DNA of 64,000 bases, from contig JAFQSY010000075.1 of assembly GCA_017409265.1 (NCBI GenBank), forward strand, positions 28,369 to 92,368, in the 5' to 3' direction. The position numbers and the translations under genes are program-made. The first letter of the stretch is position 1. The number at the start of each line of letters is the position of its first letter. Positions 18,126 to 27,261 of the stretch are shown piece after piece. The notes beneath the pieces were generated by a model. It was not told the origin of the DNA and ran no database searches. It saw nothing but the letters and a program-made list of their open reading frames with translations. This DNA is from Clostridia bacterium (GTDB lineage Bacteria; Bacillota; Clostridia; Oscillospirales; Acutalibacteraceae).

Positions 18126-19691
18126 TTAAATGTTTGCTATTTCTTCAAGCTTTCGGTCAATGTTGCCTGAACCTATCCACATGTCTTCCCATTTGTGTCC
18201 TGCAATCTGCTCAAGGCGTTTCTTGTCGCCGGCAGTGATTTCGCATGCGCCGGTTTCATGTTTCTGTGCAATGACAGACTGAATGATTTCATGGTCTCTC
18301 TTCTTCATTTTGAATCTGAAAATAAGAATGAGCGAGGTGATTGCAAAAAGAGCGGGAAGCCAGCTTACAATAAGTCGCAGACCAAATTCGGTTGAGCTGT
18401 TAAGAGCTGCATATTCGATATTATCAAGATTTGTTGTATCGTATCCGATAACCTGAAGGAAGATGCCGAGGAATCCCGTAACAAAGCTGTTGATTGTTTT
18501 TCTGACGAAGGAATAGAATGTCGCAATAACTCCTTCGCGGCGTCTGCCTGTTATAAGCTCGTCAACATCGGTAACGTCGGGCTGAATATTGTTGATAACA
18601 AATCCGGGACCGGAGAATCCGAAATTATAAAGAATTGTTGCAATGTAAATGATGAAAACCGGGGTTGAGGGGGTAACAAAGCCATTGAGCAGCAGACCGA
18701 TTATCATCAGGGGAGCCATAATGATTCCGCACATGCGTTTGTCCATATAACGGGTAAGGAAATAATTGAAGGGTCCGCCTGCGACTTCAGCAGCACCGCC
18801 GATGGTGTTGAGCATGCTGAAATGGCTGTATCTGTCTGCTATGCTTCGGATATAGAACTGGTCCGCATAGCTGTAAAAGCTCTTTGAAAAGCCGTAGAAA
18901 AGATTTATAAGGAAATATTGCCTGAAAGCTTTGTTTCTGAAAACCTGAATATATTCCTTGATGAAATACTTATAGTCGATGGGCGGGTTTTTAAGGTCGA
19001 GCGAGCTTTTTTCTTTTGTTGAAAAGAAGGTTACAATCGGCGACCAACAGAAATATATAACAAAAACGATACCGCAGATAAGATATTTTGGTCTGTCGGC
19101 AGGAGTGGGGTTAACCATGTTTGTTCCGCCGAGAACAATGCTCATGAAAATGAACGACGGGAACATACCGAACATGTTGAAGATATATTCCATTATTTTG
19201 TATTGTGTTCTCTCAAAATATCTCGGCGCAATTGTCGGCAGCATTGCTGCGTGGGGAATGTTAATCATGGTGTAGCCTGCGCTGTAAATAAGCGAAGCCA
19301 TGAGATAATAAATGAAAAGTGCTGTGGTATTACCTGTGCCGGAAATGCCGAAGGAATACCACTTCATGAAATAACCGATAAGAAGAACCGGCAGACCTGC
19401 GATAATCCATACTCTGTGCTTGCCAAAACGGGATTTTGTTCTGTCAGTAATAAAACCCATGGCAAGGTCGGTTATGGCATCTATAACACCGCCGATTGTG
19501 CTGATAATGCCCGACATTCCCGTGCTCATTCCTTCAACAAAGTTGAGGAATTGCTGGTGATACATGCCGAGGGGATTGGTAACACCGCCGATTGTTATGT
19601 TCGCAACGTTATAACCGACAATCGGTCTTAAATATTCCCAGGTATTGCCTTCAATTCCGACGGCATCTTTGATTTTGTTTCCGATACCCAA
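18126..19691 (-). CDS. GPH-family (glycoside-pentoside-hexuronide) cation symporter, MFS
   Basis: A 521-residue transporter with about 12 membrane helices. Features of the GPH family include the early loop [21 protein letters not shown] (the R-x-G-R/K-x-R type motif) and a N-terminal sequence with Asp residues that couple Na+ or H+. The start is TTG at 19691, with AGGAGG 8 bases before; the longer reading from 19757 would run through the promoter. Such carriers import small oligosaccharides or glycosides. The transported sugar is unknown. It appears to share a transcript with lepA. Confidence 0.85.
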   Translation of the reverse strand: MGIGNKIKDAVGIEGNTWEYLRPIVGYNVANITIGGVTNPLGMYHQQFLNFVEGMSTGMSGIISTIGGVIDAITDLAMGFITDRTKSRFGKHRVWIIAGLPVLLIGYFMKWYSFGISGTGNTTALFIYYLMASLIYSAGYTMINIPHAAMLPTIAPRYFERTQYKIMEYIFNMFGMFPSFIFMSIVLGGTNMVNPTPADRPKYLICGIVFVIYFCWSPIVTFFSTKEKSSLDLKNPPIDYKYFIKEYIQVFRNKAFRQYFLINLFYGFSKSFYSYADQFYIRSIADRYSHFSMLNTIGGAAEVAGGPFNYFLTRYMDKRMCGIIMAPLMIIGLLLNGFVTPSTPVFIIYIATILYNFGFSGPGFVINNIQPDVTDVDELITGRRREGVIATFYSFVRKTINSFVTGFLGIFLQVIGYDTTNLDNIEYAALNSSTEFGLRLIVSWLPALFAITSLILIFRFKMKKRDHEIIQSVIAQKHETGACEITAGDKKRLEQIAGHKWEDMWIGSGNIDRKLEEIANI

Positions 19692-19708
19692 AAGATACTC
19701 CTCCTTTA

Positions 19709-19720
19709 TAGTATATACTA
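19709..19720. promoter_or_regulatory. Candidate operator: perfect 12-bp palindrome
   Basis: TAGTATATACTA lies between the -10 element and the ribosome site of the symporter gene. The position right at the transcript start would suit a repressor; no known family is assigned. Confidence 0.35.
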
Positions 19721-19724
19721 ATTT

Positions 19725-19753
19725 ATAATACCAAATAATCAATCGAAGGTCAA
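19725..19753 (-). promoter_or_regulatory. Promoter of the GPH symporter-lepA-hemW unit
   Basis: Minus strand TTGACC (19748-19753), 17-base spacer, TATTAT (19725-19730). Confidence 0.65.
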
Positions 19754-19761
19754 GCATAAAA

Positions 19762-19790
19762 AATCCCGAACGTGCCGTACGTTCGGGATT
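19762..19790 (-). terminator. Terminator after the cytidylate-kinase-like gene
   Basis: On the minus strand AATCCCGAACGT pairs with ACGTTCGGGATT (12 bp), followed by TTTTTTATG. It insulates the downstream symporter gene. Confidence 0.9.
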
Positions 19791-19796
19791 GATACA

Positions 19797-20381
19797 TTAA
19801 AGGCTTGCAATAATTTCTGCACATTTGTCGATGCCGATCATTTCACTGTTGAGACATATATCGTAATGCTTGGGGTCCCCCCACACCATTCCGGTGAAAT
19901 GCTCATAATATGCTGCGCGCTTTTTGTCTTTTTCTTTGACTCTTTTTTCGGGCAAATCATCATTCTCGCCGTAGATTTCAACAATTCTTTCAGCTTTTGA
20001 TTTTTCGCCTGCATAAATAAAAACTTTAACAATATCATCACGCTCACGGAGAACATAGTCTGCACATCTGCCTACTATGACACACGGACCTTTTTCTGCA
20101 AGCTGTTTGATGACCTTAATCTGTGCATGCCAAATAATATCATCTTTGGTCATGTTACTGTAAAGGTTATAGAGAGTGAAAATGGTTGGCGTTTTGATAC
20201 CTGCGGACAGTTGTTCGCCGTTTTTCTCAATTTCTTCTTTCAAAAGCCCGCTTTCGACTGCAACCTCATCAATTATTTCTTTATCGTAGCAGGGAATGCT
20301 GAGTTTATCAGCAACTATTTTTGCAATTGTTCTTCCGCCACTTCCAAATTCACGACCGATAGTTATTATCTTATTATACAT
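19797..20381 (-). CDS. Cytidylate kinase-like family protein
   Basis: A 194-residue nucleoside-monophosphate-kinase-fold protein. The P-loop is GREFGSGGRTIAK (residues 9-21), near the consensus for the 'cytidylate kinase-like' family common in Clostridia, which is distinct from true Cmk. A lid-type lysine/arginine stretch (KRVKEKDKKRAAYYEHF) is present. The substrate is not established for the family. The ATG follows AAAGGAG. It stands alone between a glycosyltransferase and a terminator. Confidence 0.85.
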   Translation of the reverse strand: MYNKIITIGREFGSGGRTIAKIVADKLSIPCYDKEIIDEVAVESGLLKEEIEKNGEQLSAGIKTPTIFTLYNLYSNMTKDDIIWHAQIKVIKQLAEKGPCVIVGRCADYVLRERDDIVKVFIYAGEKSKAERIVEIYGENDDLPEKRVKEKDKKRAAYYEHFTGMVWGDPKHYDICLNSEMIGIDKCAEIIASL

Positions 20382-20451
20382 ATGTATCAGCTCCTTTCTA
20401 TAAGGTGGTTTTAGTGCAAACCCGATTTTAGAAAATGTTTTTATATAAAAT

Positions 20452-20485
20452 GCCGCAAAACAGGTGATAATACTTGTTTCGCGGC
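20452..20485 (-). terminator. Hairpin between the glycosyltransferase and kinase-like genes
   Basis: On the minus strand GCCGCGAAACAAGT pairs, with G-T pairs and one mismatch, with ACCTGTTTTGCGGC, followed by ATTTTATAT. It lies just after the stop of the GT2 gene. Confidence 0.75.
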
Positions 20486-20495
20486 GGTCACGCTT

Positions 20496-21446
20496 TTATT
20501 TTTCAATCTTATCCTGCTTTAAATGCTCTTTCAGAATATAGACGGGACGGTCTTTAATCTGAACATACATTTTTGAGAGGTATTCTCCGATGATGCCGAG
20601 GCAGAAAAGAAGAAGTCCGCCTATCAGCAGCAGGAGAACAACAATTGTTGCATATCCGGGAACATCGATTCCGAACGCAAGCTTCTGGACTACAACAACA
20701 ATCAGATAAAGAATTGAGCATATGGAGGAGAAAAGACCGATAAATGTTGCAAATTTCAGGGGCATGGTTGAAAAGGCAAATATGCCTTCAAGTGCATATT
20801 TGAAAAGCTTTTTAAAGCCCCACTTTGTTTCGCCGCTTTCCCTTTCGCAAACCTCGTAGGGAATATATTTTGTGTTAAATCCGACATAGCTGAAAAGACC
20901 TTTTGAGAATCTGTGAAATTCTGTCATCTGAAGAATGGCATCAACCATAACTCTCTTCATCAGCCTGAAATCGGATGCGCCGTTGACAAATTCAACATCG
21001 GAAATTTTGTTGATAATTTTATAGAACATTGATTTGAATGCAGAGATAACAGAATTTTCCTTTCGTTGCTGCTGATATGCCGCAACGCAGTCAATCTCTT
21101 CGTCGGATTTCATAACCTCAAGCATTTCGAGAACAACCTCGGGTCTTTGCTGAAGGTCTGCATCTATAAGACAGACAAGGTCGCCCTCTGCCTTTGAAAG
21201 CCCTGCATAAATTGCGGCTTCTTTACCGAAATTTCTGCTGAAGGTTAAAACCTGAATATTGTTTTTATCGCTGTGATTATTATAAATCTGTTTTAATTTC
21301 TGATATGTTTTATCTTTGCTGCCGTCGTTGACAAAAACAAACTCGTAGTCACCGACCTTATCCTTGAAAACTCTGTTTACTTCGCTGAAAAATTTTTCAA
21401 CATTGCCTTCTTCATTGTAGCATGGAATAACTAACGATAATTTCAT
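20496..21446 (-). CDS. GtrB/DPM1-like family 2 glycosyltransferase
   Basis: A 316-residue membrane-associated transferase. The N-terminal GT-A domain shows VIPCYNEEGN, VFVNDGSKDKT and the metal-binding LIDADLQQRPE near 93-103. Two C-terminal membrane helices (about 228-255 and 264-292) match GtrB-type enzymes that load a sugar, often glucose, onto undecaprenyl phosphate for later transfer outside the cell. The ATG follows AGAGGTGA. No GtrA flippase or acceptor transferase gene lies next to it, so the final acceptor is unknown. Confidence 0.88.
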   Translation of the reverse strand: MKLSLVIPCYNEEGNVEKFFSEVNRVFKDKVGDYEFVFVNDGSKDKTYQKLKQIYNNHSDKNNIQVLTFSRNFGKEAAIYAGLSKAEGDLVCLIDADLQQRPEVVLEMLEVMKSDEEIDCVAAYQQQRKENSVISAFKSMFYKIINKISDVEFVNGASDFRLMKRVMVDAILQMTEFHRFSKGLFSYVGFNTKYIPYEVCERESGETKWGFKKLFKYALEGIFAFSTMPLKFATFIGLFSSICSILYLIVVVVQKLAFGIDVPGYATIVVLLLLIGGLLLFCLGIIGEYLSKMYVQIKDRPVYILKEHLKQDKIEK

Positions 21447-21618
21447 GATCCGTCACCTCTTTATACCGTTATTATAACACAGAATGATTAATAAACAGTG
21501 AACTGTACGAAAAATTCTTTATAATTTAAAATTGTATCATTTCAATAATACAAAGTCAATACAGTGGTTTTTAAAAATCAAGGAATAACGATTTTACAAA
21601 GTGTTCACAATTAAATTA

Positions 21619-21647
21619 TTGACAAATTCTTCATATTGGGGTATAGT
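21619..21647 (+). promoter_or_regulatory. hrcA-grpE-dnaK-dnaJ promoter
   Basis: TTGACA (21619-21624), 17-base spacer, TATAGT (21642-21647). The CIRCE operator starts 11 bases after the -10, at the expected start of transcription. Confidence 0.88.
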
Positions 21648-21658
21648 AATAACCGTAG

Positions 21659-21696
21659 TTAGCACTCGACAGTTTTGAGTGCTAAAATTAGCACTC
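21659..21696 (+). promoter_or_regulatory. CIRCE element with an extra third half-site
   Basis: TTAGCACTC-N9-GAGTGCTAA (21659-21685) is an exact CIRCE operator, the binding site of HrcA. Two bases later a third half-site TTAGCACTC (21688-21696) follows, so the central half-site can pair with either neighbour. The element is transcribed and may also act in RNA. Confidence 0.97.
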
Positions 21697-21716
21697 GGCG
21701 AGAGAAGGTGTGGAGA

Positions 21717-22745
21717 ATGACCGAATTAAGCGAAAGAAAAAAACTGATTCTTGCTGCTGTTGTTGAGCAATATATCAAAACAGGCGAGCCTGTAGGTTCA
21801 AAGGAGCTTCTTTCTTTAACGGGTATGTCGGTATCCTCCGCAACCGTGCGAAATGAAATGAGCGAGCTTTCGGCGATGGGCTATCTTGAACAGCCGCACA
21901 CCTCGGCAGGCAGAGTTCCTTCACAAAAGGGTTACAGATATTATGTTGATAACCTTATGAAGGACAGAGAGATTGACGAGCTTAACCGCAGAATGATTGA
22001 AGCGGGAATTTCCTCGGCGGCAGGTGACCCCGAAAAGCTTATCGCCCAGGCGGGAGAGGTTCTTGCAGAGCTTACAAAATGTGCCTGCGTTTCAACTGCA
22101 CCCGGCGGAGATGCGGTTATAATCCGCAAAATAGAGCTTGTTCCCGTCGGGCTTCATTCGGCAATGCTTGTTCTTTTAACATCAAACGGAATACTCAAAA
22201 GCAGGCTTTGCAGGCTTGACTGTGAGCTTACTGCAAAAATCTGCGAGGAATTTTATAATATAGTTGATTCGTGCATAATCGGAAAGCCTGCAGCTGATAT
22301 CAGTGTTGTTTCAATGCAGACAGCTGCTGCGTCGGTTGACAGTGACCCGTTTGCAATGCTTCCGCTCATGGCAGCTGTTTGTGAGCTTGCGAGAAGCATG
22401 GAGGATTCAAGAATAATGCTCGGGGGCAGCTCAAACCTGTTTTCGCATAAGGATTACGGAGTAGGAGCAATCGAGCTTTTTGAGTTTCTAAACAAAAGAG
22501 AGCCTCTTACGGCGGTAATGAGCGGAGTTAAAGAGCCGCTTGATATTATAATCGGCAAGGAAAATCTTTATCGTCAGCTTGAAAATTCGAGCGTGATAGT
22601 TGCAAAGTATTCCGTCAGCGGAAAGGATTCGGGCTCAATTGGGCTTATAGGACCTACCAGAATGGATTATGAAAGCATTATCCCGAGCGTTAAATATCTT
22701 ACAGATATCGTCGGCAGAATGATTACGCAGGCGATTGAGGAATAG
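21717..22745 (+). CDS. hrcA: Heat-inducible transcription repressor HrcA
   Basis: A 342-residue repressor that binds CIRCE and shuts off the chaperone operon until heat or misfolded protein occupies GroEL. The ATG at 21717 gives MTELSERKKLILAAVVEQYI, the standard N-terminus; an in-frame GTG at 21708 is a less likely start. The winged-helix signature (GEPVGSKELL...SSATVRNEMSEL) and EQPHTSAGRVPSQKGYRYYV are highly conserved in HrcA. It is the first gene after the CIRCE element and is followed by grpE after 13 bases, so it represses its own operon. Confidence 0.97.
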   Translation: MTELSERKKLILAAVVEQYIKTGEPVGSKELLSLTGMSVSSATVRNEMSELSAMGYLEQPHTSAGRVPSQKGYRYYVDNLMKDREIDELNRRMIEAGISSAAGDPEKLIAQAGEVLAELTKCACVSTAPGGDAVIIRKIELVPVGLHSAMLVLLTSNGILKSRLCRLDCELTAKICEEFYNIVDSCIIGKPAADISVVSMQTAAASVDSDPFAMLPLMAAVCELARSMEDSRIMLGGSSNLFSHKDYGVGAIELFEFLNKREPLTAVMSGVKEPLDIIIGKENLYRQLENSSVIVAKYSVSGKDSGSIGLIGPTRMDYESIIPSVKYLTDIVGRMITQAIEE

Positions 22746-22758
22746 AAAGGACAGAGTA

Positions 22759-23274
22759 ATGAAGAAGGAAAAAAAGACTCCCGAGCAGACAGAAGAAGTC
22801 AAGGAAACTGTTGAGGAAGTTAAAGAAGAAACCGCGGAAGAAAAGCTCCGTAAGGAGCTTGATGAAAAAAACGACCAATTTTTAAGACTGTATGCGGAAT
22901 ACGATAACTTCCGCAAGCGTTCGCAGAAAGAAAAGCAGGATATATATTCGTCTTCAAAGGCGGATGTGGTTAAAGAACTGCTTCCCGTTCTCGATAATTT
23001 TGACAGAGCGGCTAACAATACCGAATGCAGTTTTGAGGATTACAAAAAGGGAATTGATTTGATTTTTAATCAGTTCGGCGAAATCCTCAAAAAGATAGGC
23101 GTTGAAAGCTACGGCGAAAGAGGCGATGCTTTTGACCCGAATATCCACAATGCGGTTATGACCGTTGAGGATGATGAGCTCGGCGAAAATGTTATCGCAG
23201 AAGTATTCACAAAAGGATATAAGCTTGGCGACAAAATCATAAGAGATGCAGTCGTTAAGGTTGCAAATTCATAA
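22759..23274 (+). CDS. grpE: Nucleotide exchange factor GrpE
   Basis: A 171-residue DnaK cochaperone. A charged glutamate/lysine-rich N-terminal segment is followed by a long coiled coil (LRKELDEKNDQFLRLYAEYDNFRKR) and the beta domain with FDPNIHNAVM and KGYKLGDKIIRDAVVKV, all typical. The ATG at 22759 follows AAAGGA at 8 bases; the earlier in-frame ATG lies inside hrcA. It promotes ADP release from DnaK, the next gene. Confidence 0.97.
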   Translation: MKKEKKTPEQTEEVKETVEEVKEETAEEKLRKELDEKNDQFLRLYAEYDNFRKRSQKEKQDIYSSSKADVVKELLPVLDNFDRAANNTECSFEDYKKGIDLIFNQFGEILKKIGVESYGERGDAFDPNIHNAVMTVEDDELGENVIAEVFTKGYKLGDKIIRDAVVKVANS

Positions 23275-23317
23275 ATCAGGTTAATAAATTTCATTTATTT
23301 ATAGGAGGAAAATTATT

Positions 23318-25144
23318 ATGGCAAAGATTATCGGTATCGACTTGGGTACAACAAATTCATGTGTAGCGGTTATCGAAGGCGGCGAACCCGTAGTTATCGC
23401 AAACGCAGAGGGTGCAAGAACAACTCCCTCTGTTGTGGCTTTCGGCAAAACAGGCGAAAGAATGGTAGGTCAGGTTGCAAAAAGACAGGCTGTTACCAAT
23501 TCCGACAGAACAGTTGCTTCAATCAAAAGACAGATGGGCTCCGATTATAAGGTAACTATCGACGATAAGAAGTATACCCCACAGGAAATCTCCGCAATGA
23601 TTCTTCAGAAGCTCAAGACAGACGCAGAGGCATATCTTGGTGATAAGGTAACAGAAGCTGTTATTACAGTTCCTGCATACTTTACCGATGCACAGAGACA
23701 GGCAACAAAGGATGCAGGTAAAATTGCAGGTCTTGAAGTTAAGAGAATTATCAACGAGCCCACAGCTGCAGCTCTTGCATACGGCATTGACAAGGAGACC
23801 GACCAGAAGGTTATGGTTTATGACCTTGGCGGCGGTACCTTTGACGTTTCAATTATCGAAATGGGTGACGGCGTCCAGGAAGTTCTTGCAACCGCAGGTA
23901 ACAACAAGCTTGGCGGCGACGATTTTGACCAGAGAGTTATCAATTGGCTTGCTGACGGCTTCAAGGCAGAGCAAGGTATTGACCTTCGCGGTGATAAGAT
24001 GGCTATGCAGAGACTTAAGGAAGCTGCTGAAAAGGCAAAGATTGAGCTTTCCGGTGTTACAACCTCAAATATCAGCCTTCCCTTCATCACAGCCGATGCA
24101 ACAGGTCCCAAGCACCTTGAAATGACTCTTACAAGAGCAAAGTTCAACGAGCTTACAGCAGACCTTGTTGATGCAACAATGGGTCCCGTTCGCCAGGCAA
24201 TGAATGATTCGGGCCTTAAGACTTCTGAAATAGATAAGGTTCTCATGGTCGGCGGTTCTTCAAGAATCCCTGCTGTTCAGGAAGCAATCAAGCAGTTTAT
24301 GGGAGCAGAGCCCTTTAAGGGAATCAACCCCGATGAATGCGTTGCTATCGGTGCTGCTCTTCAGGCAGGTGTTCTCGGCGGCGAGGTTACAGGTCTCCTT
24401 CTTCTCGACGTTACTCCGCTTTCACTCGGTATTGAGACCATGGGTGGTATCAGCACAAAGATTATCGACAGAAACACAACAATCCCCGTAAAGAAGAGCC
24501 AGATTTTCTCAACAGCAGCCGACAATCAGCCCTCTGTTGAAGTCCATGTTCTTCAGGGTGAAAGAGAATTTGCAAAGGATAACAAAACTCTCGGTGTATT
24601 CCACCTTGACGGCATTATGCCCGCACCCAGAGGCATTCCTCAGATTGAAGTTACATTTGATATAGATGCAAACGGTATCGTTCATGTTTCCGCAAAGGAT
24701 CTCGGTACGCAGAAAGAGCAGTCAATCAATATCACATCTTCAACAAACATGTCCAAAGAAGATATTGAAAAGGCTGTTGCAGATGCAGAAAGATTTGCAC
24801 AGGAAGATAAGGAGCGCCGTGAAAGTGTTGACACACGCAACGCAGCAGACCAGATGGTTTATCAGTGCGAAAAGCTCATGAACGAAAACGGCGATAAGTT
24901 CAGCGACGAAGAAAAAGCAGGTGTTAACGAGAAGATTGAAGCTCTCAAGGATGCTCTTAAGGGCGAGGATATCAATCTTATCAAATCACGTCAGGAAGAA
25001 CTGACCGCAAAGTTCCACGAGGTTTCGGAAAAGCTTTATAAGGCAGCTGCCGAAGCAGCACAGGCACAGCAGGGCGGCGCAGCTCCCGGCGGTGAAGGCT
25101 ATACCGAAGCAAACTACACTGATGTTGACGATAACAACCAGTAA
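23318..25144 (+). CDS. dnaK: Molecular chaperone DnaK (Hsp70)
   Basis: A 608-residue Hsp70. The ATPase domain begins [15 protein letters not shown] and includes [13 protein letters not shown] and [11 protein letters not shown]; the linker [12 protein letters not shown] variant ([15 protein letters not shown]) and substrate domain follow near 365. The C-terminal lid ends in a glycine/glutamine-rich tail and YTDVDDNNQ. The length is typical of Gram-positive DnaK, which lacks the 24-residue insert of the proteobacterial protein. AGGAGG precedes the ATG. It works with GrpE upstream and DnaJ downstream. Confidence 0.98.
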   Translation: MAKIIGIDLGTTNSCVAVIEGGEPVVIANAEGARTTPSVVAFGKTGERMVGQVAKRQAVTNSDRTVASIKRQMGSDYKVTIDDKKYTPQEISAMILQKLKTDAEAYLGDKVTEAVITVPAYFTDAQRQATKDAGKIAGLEVKRIINEPTAAALAYGIDKETDQKVMVYDLGGGTFDVSIIEMGDGVQEVLATAGNNKLGGDDFDQRVINWLADGFKAEQGIDLRGDKMAMQRLKEAAEKAKIELSGVTTSNISLPFITADATGPKHLEMTLTRAKFNELTADLVDATMGPVRQAMNDSGLKTSEIDKVLMVGGSSRIPAVQEAIKQFMGAEPFKGINPDECVAIGAALQAGVLGGEVTGLLLLDVTPLSLGIETMGGISTKIIDRNTTIPVKKSQIFSTAADNQPSVEVHVLQGEREFAKDNKTLGVFHLDGIMPAPRGIPQIEVTFDIDANGIVHVSAKDLGTQKEQSINITSSTNMSKEDIEKAVADAERFAQEDKERRESVDTRNAADQMVYQCEKLMNENGDKFSDEEKAGVNEKIEALKDALKGEDINLIKSRQEELTAKFHEVSEKLYKAAAEAAQAQQGGAAPGGEGYTEANYTDVDDNNQ

Positions 25145-25166
25145 TCGGAGTGAGGAGTAAATCCCC

Positions 25167-26327
25167 TTGGCAGATAAAAGAGATTATTATGAAGTCCTCG
25201 GTGTTTCAAAAAGCGCAAGTGAGGACGAAATAAAAAAAGCATACAGAAAAAAAGCAAAAGAGTATCACCCGGACCTTCATCCGGGTGATGCTGAGGCAGA
25301 AGCTAAATTCAAAGAGGCAAACGAAGCATATGAGGTGCTTTCCGACAGCCAGAAAAAGGCGCGATATGACCAGTTCGGTCATGCAGGCGTAGATCCTAAC
25401 TACGGCGCAGGCGGTGGCGGATACGGCGGAGGCTTCGGAGGCGGATTTGATTTCGGTGACCTCGGTGATATCTTCGGCTCATTCTTCGGTGGCGGTTTCG
25501 GAGGCGGCAGACAGTCAAATCCCAATGCCCCAAGAAGAGGCGAGGATGTTCAGGCGAGGGTCACTATTTCGTTTGAAGAGGCTGCAAAAGGCTGTAAGAG
25601 AACGGTTGATATCAACCGTGTTGATACATGTACCGAATGCGGCGGCTCGGGCGCAAAATCGGGAACATCGCCCAAAACCTGCCCAGATTGCGGCGGCAGA
25701 GGTTATGTCAATGTTCAGCAGAGAACGGCTTTCGGCGTTATCCAGACCCAAAAATCCTGCCCGAAATGTCAGGGACAGGGTAAGGTTATCGAAAACCCCT
25801 GCGCAAAATGCCGCGGAACGGGAAGAACATCAAACCGTGCTTCGGTAGAAGTCAACATACCTGCAGGTATTGATGACCGTCAGGTGTTCAATGTAAGCGG
25901 AGCAGGAAATGCGGGTGTCAACGGTGGACCTAAAGGCGATCTTCGTGTTGCAGTTTTTGTCAGACCTCATCCCTATTTTGAACGTGACGGCTATAATGTA
26001 TGGCTTGAGCAGAGAGTCAGCTATCCGCAGGCAGTTCTCGGTGACACTTTAAGAATACAGACACTTGACGGTGACGTTAAGTTTGACCTTCCTGCAGGAA
26101 CGCAGTCCGGTGCCGTATTCAATCTTAAGGGCAGGGGAATACAGGTTCTCAACGGCAGAGGCAGAGGCGACCAGCTGGTGCGTGTTATTGTTGATGTTCC
26201 GAAGAATCTCACCCAGCGACAGAAGGAAATTCTTGTTGAATTTGAAAAGGAACTCGGAGTCAAGAGAGGCGCACCTGTCGGAAACGGCAAGGAAGGCTTC
26301 TTTGATAAATTCAAGAATAAAAAATAA
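25167..26327 (+). CDS. dnaJ: Chaperone protein DnaJ (Hsp40)
   Basis: A 386-residue cochaperone that delivers substrates to DnaK and stimulates its ATPase. The J domain with the HPD triad (YHPDLHPGD) is followed by a glycine/phenylalanine-rich segment (about 75-115), four CxxCxGxG zinc repeats ([32 protein letters not shown]) and the C-terminal substrate domains. The start codon is TTG at 25167 behind GAGGAG, which fits the conserved N-terminus ([12 protein letters not shown]). It is the last gene of the heat-shock operon. Confidence 0.98.
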   Translation: MADKRDYYEVLGVSKSASEDEIKKAYRKKAKEYHPDLHPGDAEAEAKFKEANEAYEVLSDSQKKARYDQFGHAGVDPNYGAGGGGYGGGFGGGFDFGDLGDIFGSFFGGGFGGGRQSNPNAPRRGEDVQARVTISFEEAAKGCKRTVDINRVDTCTECGGSGAKSGTSPKTCPDCGGRGYVNVQQRTAFGVIQTQKSCPKCQGQGKVIENPCAKCRGTGRTSNRASVEVNIPAGIDDRQVFNVSGAGNAGVNGGPKGDLRVAVFVRPHPYFERDGYNVWLEQRVSYPQAVLGDTLRIQTLDGDVKFDLPAGTQSGAVFNLKGRGIQVLNGRGRGDQLVRVIVDVPKNLTQRQKEILVEFEKELGVKRGAPVGNGKEGFFDKFKNKK

Positions 26328-26331
26328 GATT

Positions 26332-26360
26332 AACGCCGTGTCTTTTAATGACACGGCGTT
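26332..26360 (+). terminator. Hairpin after dnaJ
   Basis: AACGCCGTGTC pairs with GACACGGCGTT (11 bp), right after the dnaJ stop, with only a single T following. The next gene starts 12 bases later, so this may be a mRNA-stabilising or weak stop element. Confidence 0.6.
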
Positions 26361-26372
26361 TGAGGTATATTT

Positions 26373-27017
26373 ATGAACTATAAGGCAGTTATTTTTGACC
26401 TTGACGGAACTCTGACAGATACCCTTGAGGATTTAAAAAACAGCGTTAATTATGCTCTCGAAAAGTCCGGTTTTCCCGAAAAAAATCTTGAAGAAATCCG
26501 TTCCTTTGTGGGAAACGGAGTGAAAAGGCTCATTTTTTTAAGCGTTCCCGAGAATACTCCCGATGAAGTTTCGGAGAAGTGTCTTGAGATTTTCAAAGAG
26601 CATTATAACGTAAATTCCTGTGTGAAAACAAAGCCTTATGACGGTATAATCGAAATGCTTTCGGAACTGAAAAATCGTGGCATAAAAACTGCTGTCGTAA
26701 CAAACAAAATGAACTCGGCAGCAACTGAAATTGTAAAGTTTTTCTTTGGAGATTTGATTGATGAAACCATCGGGCAGCTCGACGGTGTTGCTCAAAAGCC
26801 GCAGCCTGACGGAATATATAATGTTCTTGAAAAGCTTGGCGTTTCAAAAGAAAACACTGTTTATGTCGGTGATTCCGAGGTTGACTGTATAACCGCAAAA
26901 AACGCAAGCATTCCCTGCATCGGAGTGACATGGGGCTTTCGTGACAAATCTGTACTTAATGAAAATGGTGCTGATTTTATAATTAATTCTCCGACGGAAA
27001 TATTTCACTATATCTGA
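26373..27017 (+). CDS. HAD-IA family hydrolase, phosphoglycolate phosphatase-like
   Basis: A 214-residue phosphatase. Motif I is FDLDGTLTDT (nucleophile Asp9, general acid Asp11), motif II is in VVTNKMNS, motif III is the lysine in QKPQPD and motif IV is YVGDSEVDC. The cap inserted after motif I (about 16-80) is the four-helix type seen in Gph and pyrophosphatase PpaX. Likely substrates are 2-phosphoglycolate or related small phosphates; the exact one is not fixed by sequence. GAGG lies 7 bases before the ATG. Confidence 0.85.
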   Translation: MNYKAVIFDLDGTLTDTLEDLKNSVNYALEKSGFPEKNLEEIRSFVGNGVKRLIFLSVPENTPDEVSEKCLEIFKEHYNVNSCVKTKPYDGIIEMLSELKNRGIKTAVVTNKMNSAATEIVKFFFGDLIDETIGQLDGVAQKPQPDGIYNVLEKLGVSKENTVYVGDSEVDCITAKNASIPCIGVTWGFRDKSVLNENGADFIINSPTEIFHYI

Positions 27018-27032
27018 TTGTCGAATTTTGTA

Positions 27033-27061
27033 TTGACAAAATTAAACCGTCATTATATAAT
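27033..27061 (+). promoter_or_regulatory. metK promoter (consensus)
   Basis: TTGACA (27033-27038), 17-base spacer, TATAAT (27056-27061): an exact vegetative consensus, which puts control of metK on the riboswitch downstream. Confidence 0.9.
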
Positions 27062-27081
27062 AAAGTGTCAATAGAATATGT

Positions 27082-27217
27082 CCTTATTGAGAGTGGCAGA
27101 GGGACAGGCCCTGTGAAGCCCGGCAACCTGTATTAATCAAGGTGCTAAATCCTGCGGCTTGAAGCCGAAAGATAAGGTGTTTTCGCCCGCTGAAGACTCC
27201 TTCGGCGGGTATTTTTT
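27082..27217 (+). promoter_or_regulatory. SAM-I (S-box) riboswitch with terminator
   Basis: P1 pairs CCTTAT (27082-27087) with ATAAGG (27172-27177). The conserved S-box core is present: GAGAGTGGCAGAGGGA, GCCCTGTGAAGCCCGGCAACC, AAGGTGCTAAATCC, and GAAAGATAAGG. The expression platform is a 10-bp terminator stem at 27186-27209 followed by ATTTTTT. SAM binding would favour the terminator and reduce metK. Confidence 0.97.
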
Positions 27218-27261
27218 GGGACTTAATCATTGATAATACTTATTTTAAAGAGGTCAGGAAA

